This document shows, piece by piece, positions 5,050-6,206 of a DNA stretch of 6,206 nucleotides. The notes below the pieces were generated by a model, which made no database searches, was not told the origin of the DNA, and saw only the letters and a list, made by a program, of their open reading frames with translations. This stretch comes from Zoogloeaceae bacterium (GTDB taxonomy: Bacteria > Pseudomonadota > Gammaproteobacteria > Burkholderiales > Rhodocyclaceae), in assembly GCA_015657735.1 (NCBI GenBank), contig SSSX01000516.1:1-6206 (forward strand). Reading direction: 5' to 3'. Positions within the stretch are counted from its first letter, which is position 1, and every line of letters begins with the position of its first letter. A program made the position numbers and the translations under genes.

Positions 5050-6206
5050 ATGGAGCGCAGCGCGCGACCGGGTGTCGTGAGAAGAATGGTGTCGGGCATC
5101 TGGCGCGGTGTGGACCGGTTGCGGCAGGCGAGCATGAACCTGCTGTTCATTGCCATCGTGGTCTTTCTGGCGGCCGGCTGGTGGACCAGCCGCATCGAGC
5201 CGCTGCCGACCGACGCGGCGCTGGTCGTGGCGCCCAACGGCCATCTGGTCGAACAGCGCAGCGTGCGCAGCCCGGTGAGCCTGCTGCAGGGCGGCGACGG
5301 CATCCATCAGGTGCTGCTGCGCGACGTCGTCGACGGCATCCGGGCCGCGGCCGGCGATGCCCGCATCAAGGTGCTGGTCATCGAGACCGACAGCCTAGCC
5401 GGCGCCGGGCTGTCCAAGCTGCAGGAGATCGCCGCCGCGATCGGCGACTTCCGCAAGGCCGGCAAGAAGGTTTACGCCTGGGGCAAGAACTACAGCCAGG
5501 CCCAGTACTACCTCGCCGCCCACGCCGATCAGGTTTTCGTGAGTCCCGACGGTTATGTGCTGCTCAACGGCTTCGGGCGCTTCCCGACCTACTTCAAGGG
5601 GCTCTTCGATCAGGTCGGCGTGAAGATGCAGGTCTTCCGTGTCGGCACCTACAAGTCCTTCGTCGAGCCCTACACCCGCAACGACATGTCGCCGGAAGAC
5701 CGCGAGGCGACGCGGCTCTACCTCGACGCCGCGTGGCAGGCCTACCAGGCCGACATCGCCACCGCGCGTCCGCAGGCCGGCCGGCAGCTCGCCCGCTATG
5801 TCGCCGAGGCGCCCGAGCTGCTGGCGGCGGCGGGCGGCGACACGGCGCAGATGGCGCTGTCGGCGGGCTTCGTCGATGGTCTGAAGGGCGCCGACGAGTG
5901 GCGCGAGTTCCTCCGCCAGCAGGTCGGCCCGGGCGCCGACGGCAAGGGTTTCAAGCACCTCGATCTGGGCGCCTACGTCGCGCGGCTACGCGAGGAGGCC
6001 CGTCACCCGGCGGCCAAGGTCGGGGTGGTCGTGGCCCAGGGCGCGATCGTCGACGGCGAGCAGCCGCCCGGCGTGACCGGCGGCGACACCGTGGCCGGCC
6101 TGATCCGCCAGGCCCGCGAGGACGAGGCGGTGAAGGCGGTGGTGCTGCGCATCGACAGCCCCGGCGGCAGCGCCACGGCCTCGGAAGTGATCCGCCGCGA
6201 ACTGGA
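5050..6206 (+). CDS. sppA: Signal peptide peptidase SppA (S49, long form), 3' end cut off by window
   Basis: SppA is an inner-membrane serine protease that degrades signal peptides left after secretion. The visible part is 385 codons with no stop; the E. coli long form is 618 residues. One membrane segment, MNLLFIAIVVFLAAGWW (29-45), follows a short basic N-terminus, so the catalytic part should face the periplasm. The N-terminal S49 half includes TYKSFVEPYTRNDMSPEDR, where Lys202 matches the general-base lysine (Lys209 in E. coli). The second half begins near KVGVVVAQGAIVDG and carries DSPGGSA with the nucleophile Ser374. The lysine-serine distance is 172 residues against about 200 in E. coli. 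ATG 5050 is chosen because GGAG lies six bases before it and the frame closes upstream at 5032. ATG 5086 is a possible alternative; starting at 5134 would remove the basic segment before the helix. The gene is divergent from the CoA-binding gene across 83 bp. Confidence 0.95.
   Translation, partial: MERSARPGVVRRMVSGIWRGVDRLRQASMNLLFIAIVVFLAAGWWTSRIEPLPTDAALVVAPNGHLVEQRSVRSPVSLLQGGDGIHQVLLRDVVDGIRAAAGDARIKVLVIETDSLAGAGLSKLQEIAAAIGDFRKAGKKVYAWGKNYSQAQYYLAAHADQVFVSPDGYVLLNGFGRFPTYFKGLFDQVGVKMQVFRVGTYKSFVEPYTRNDMSPEDREATRLYLDAAWQAYQADIATARPQAGRQLARYVAEAPELLAAAGGDTAQMALSAGFVDGLKGADEWREFLRQQVGPGADGKGFKHLDLGAYVARLREEARHPAAKVGVVVAQGAIVDGEQPPGVTGGDTVAGLIRQAREDEAVKAVVLRIDSPGGSATASEVIRREL

Noticed and set aside
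5395..5958. Minus-strand 187-codon frame within sppA
   Set aside because: It lies opposite the conserved S49 domain with its catalytic lysine; the sense frame is clearly the gene.

Overview
The window is dense, GC-rich bacterial chromosome with six protein genes, two of them cut by the window edges, and a seventh gene of unknown role. RuvB, DapF with a DUF484 neighbour, an RlmI-type rRNA methyltransferase and a long-form SppA together point to a Proteobacterium. The high GC, the overall flavour of the proteins and the GAGTGAGGGGTGAGGGG-type intergenic string suggest a betaproteobacterium, perhaps Rhodocyclales (Azoarcus/Thauera-like). That placement is inference and was not checked by any search.

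Layout. 1-1026 (+): ruvB without its first few codons. It converges, across a 27-bp gap containing a 15-bp tandem duplication, on an uncharacterised winged-helix protein (1054-1578, -). Upstream of that gene lies a 122-bp gap with overlapping inverted and direct repeats that look like an operator (1601-1631). Next are rlmI (1701-2885, -) and a 152-bp gap (2886-3037) holding a C-rich/T-rich leader and a long imperfect palindrome (2950-3038) that begins on the last base of the next stop codon. Then come a DUF484/GAF-like gene (3038-3688, -), dapF (3717-4556, -) and a CoA-binding YccU-like gene (4553-4966, -) whose stop overlaps the dapF start as ATGA. An 83-bp divergent gap separates this from sppA (5050-6206+, +), which runs off the window after its serine nucleophile.

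How the genes relate. The CoA-binding gene, dapF and the DUF484 gene form a tight minus-strand cluster and are probably one transcript. dapF makes meso-diaminopimelate for lysine and peptidoglycan. In E. coli the dapF-DUF484 pair is followed by xerC; here a palindrome and then rlmI follow instead. rlmI and the winged-helix gene lie further downstream on the same strand but across larger gaps, so they may have their own promoters. ruvB and sppA belong to neighbouring plus-strand units.

No stretch longer than 300 bases lacks a gene. I found no RNA gene, CRISPR array, insertion sequence or phage gene, and no clear novel system. The most unusual items are the 89-bp palindrome, the putative operator in front of the winged-helix gene and that gene itself.
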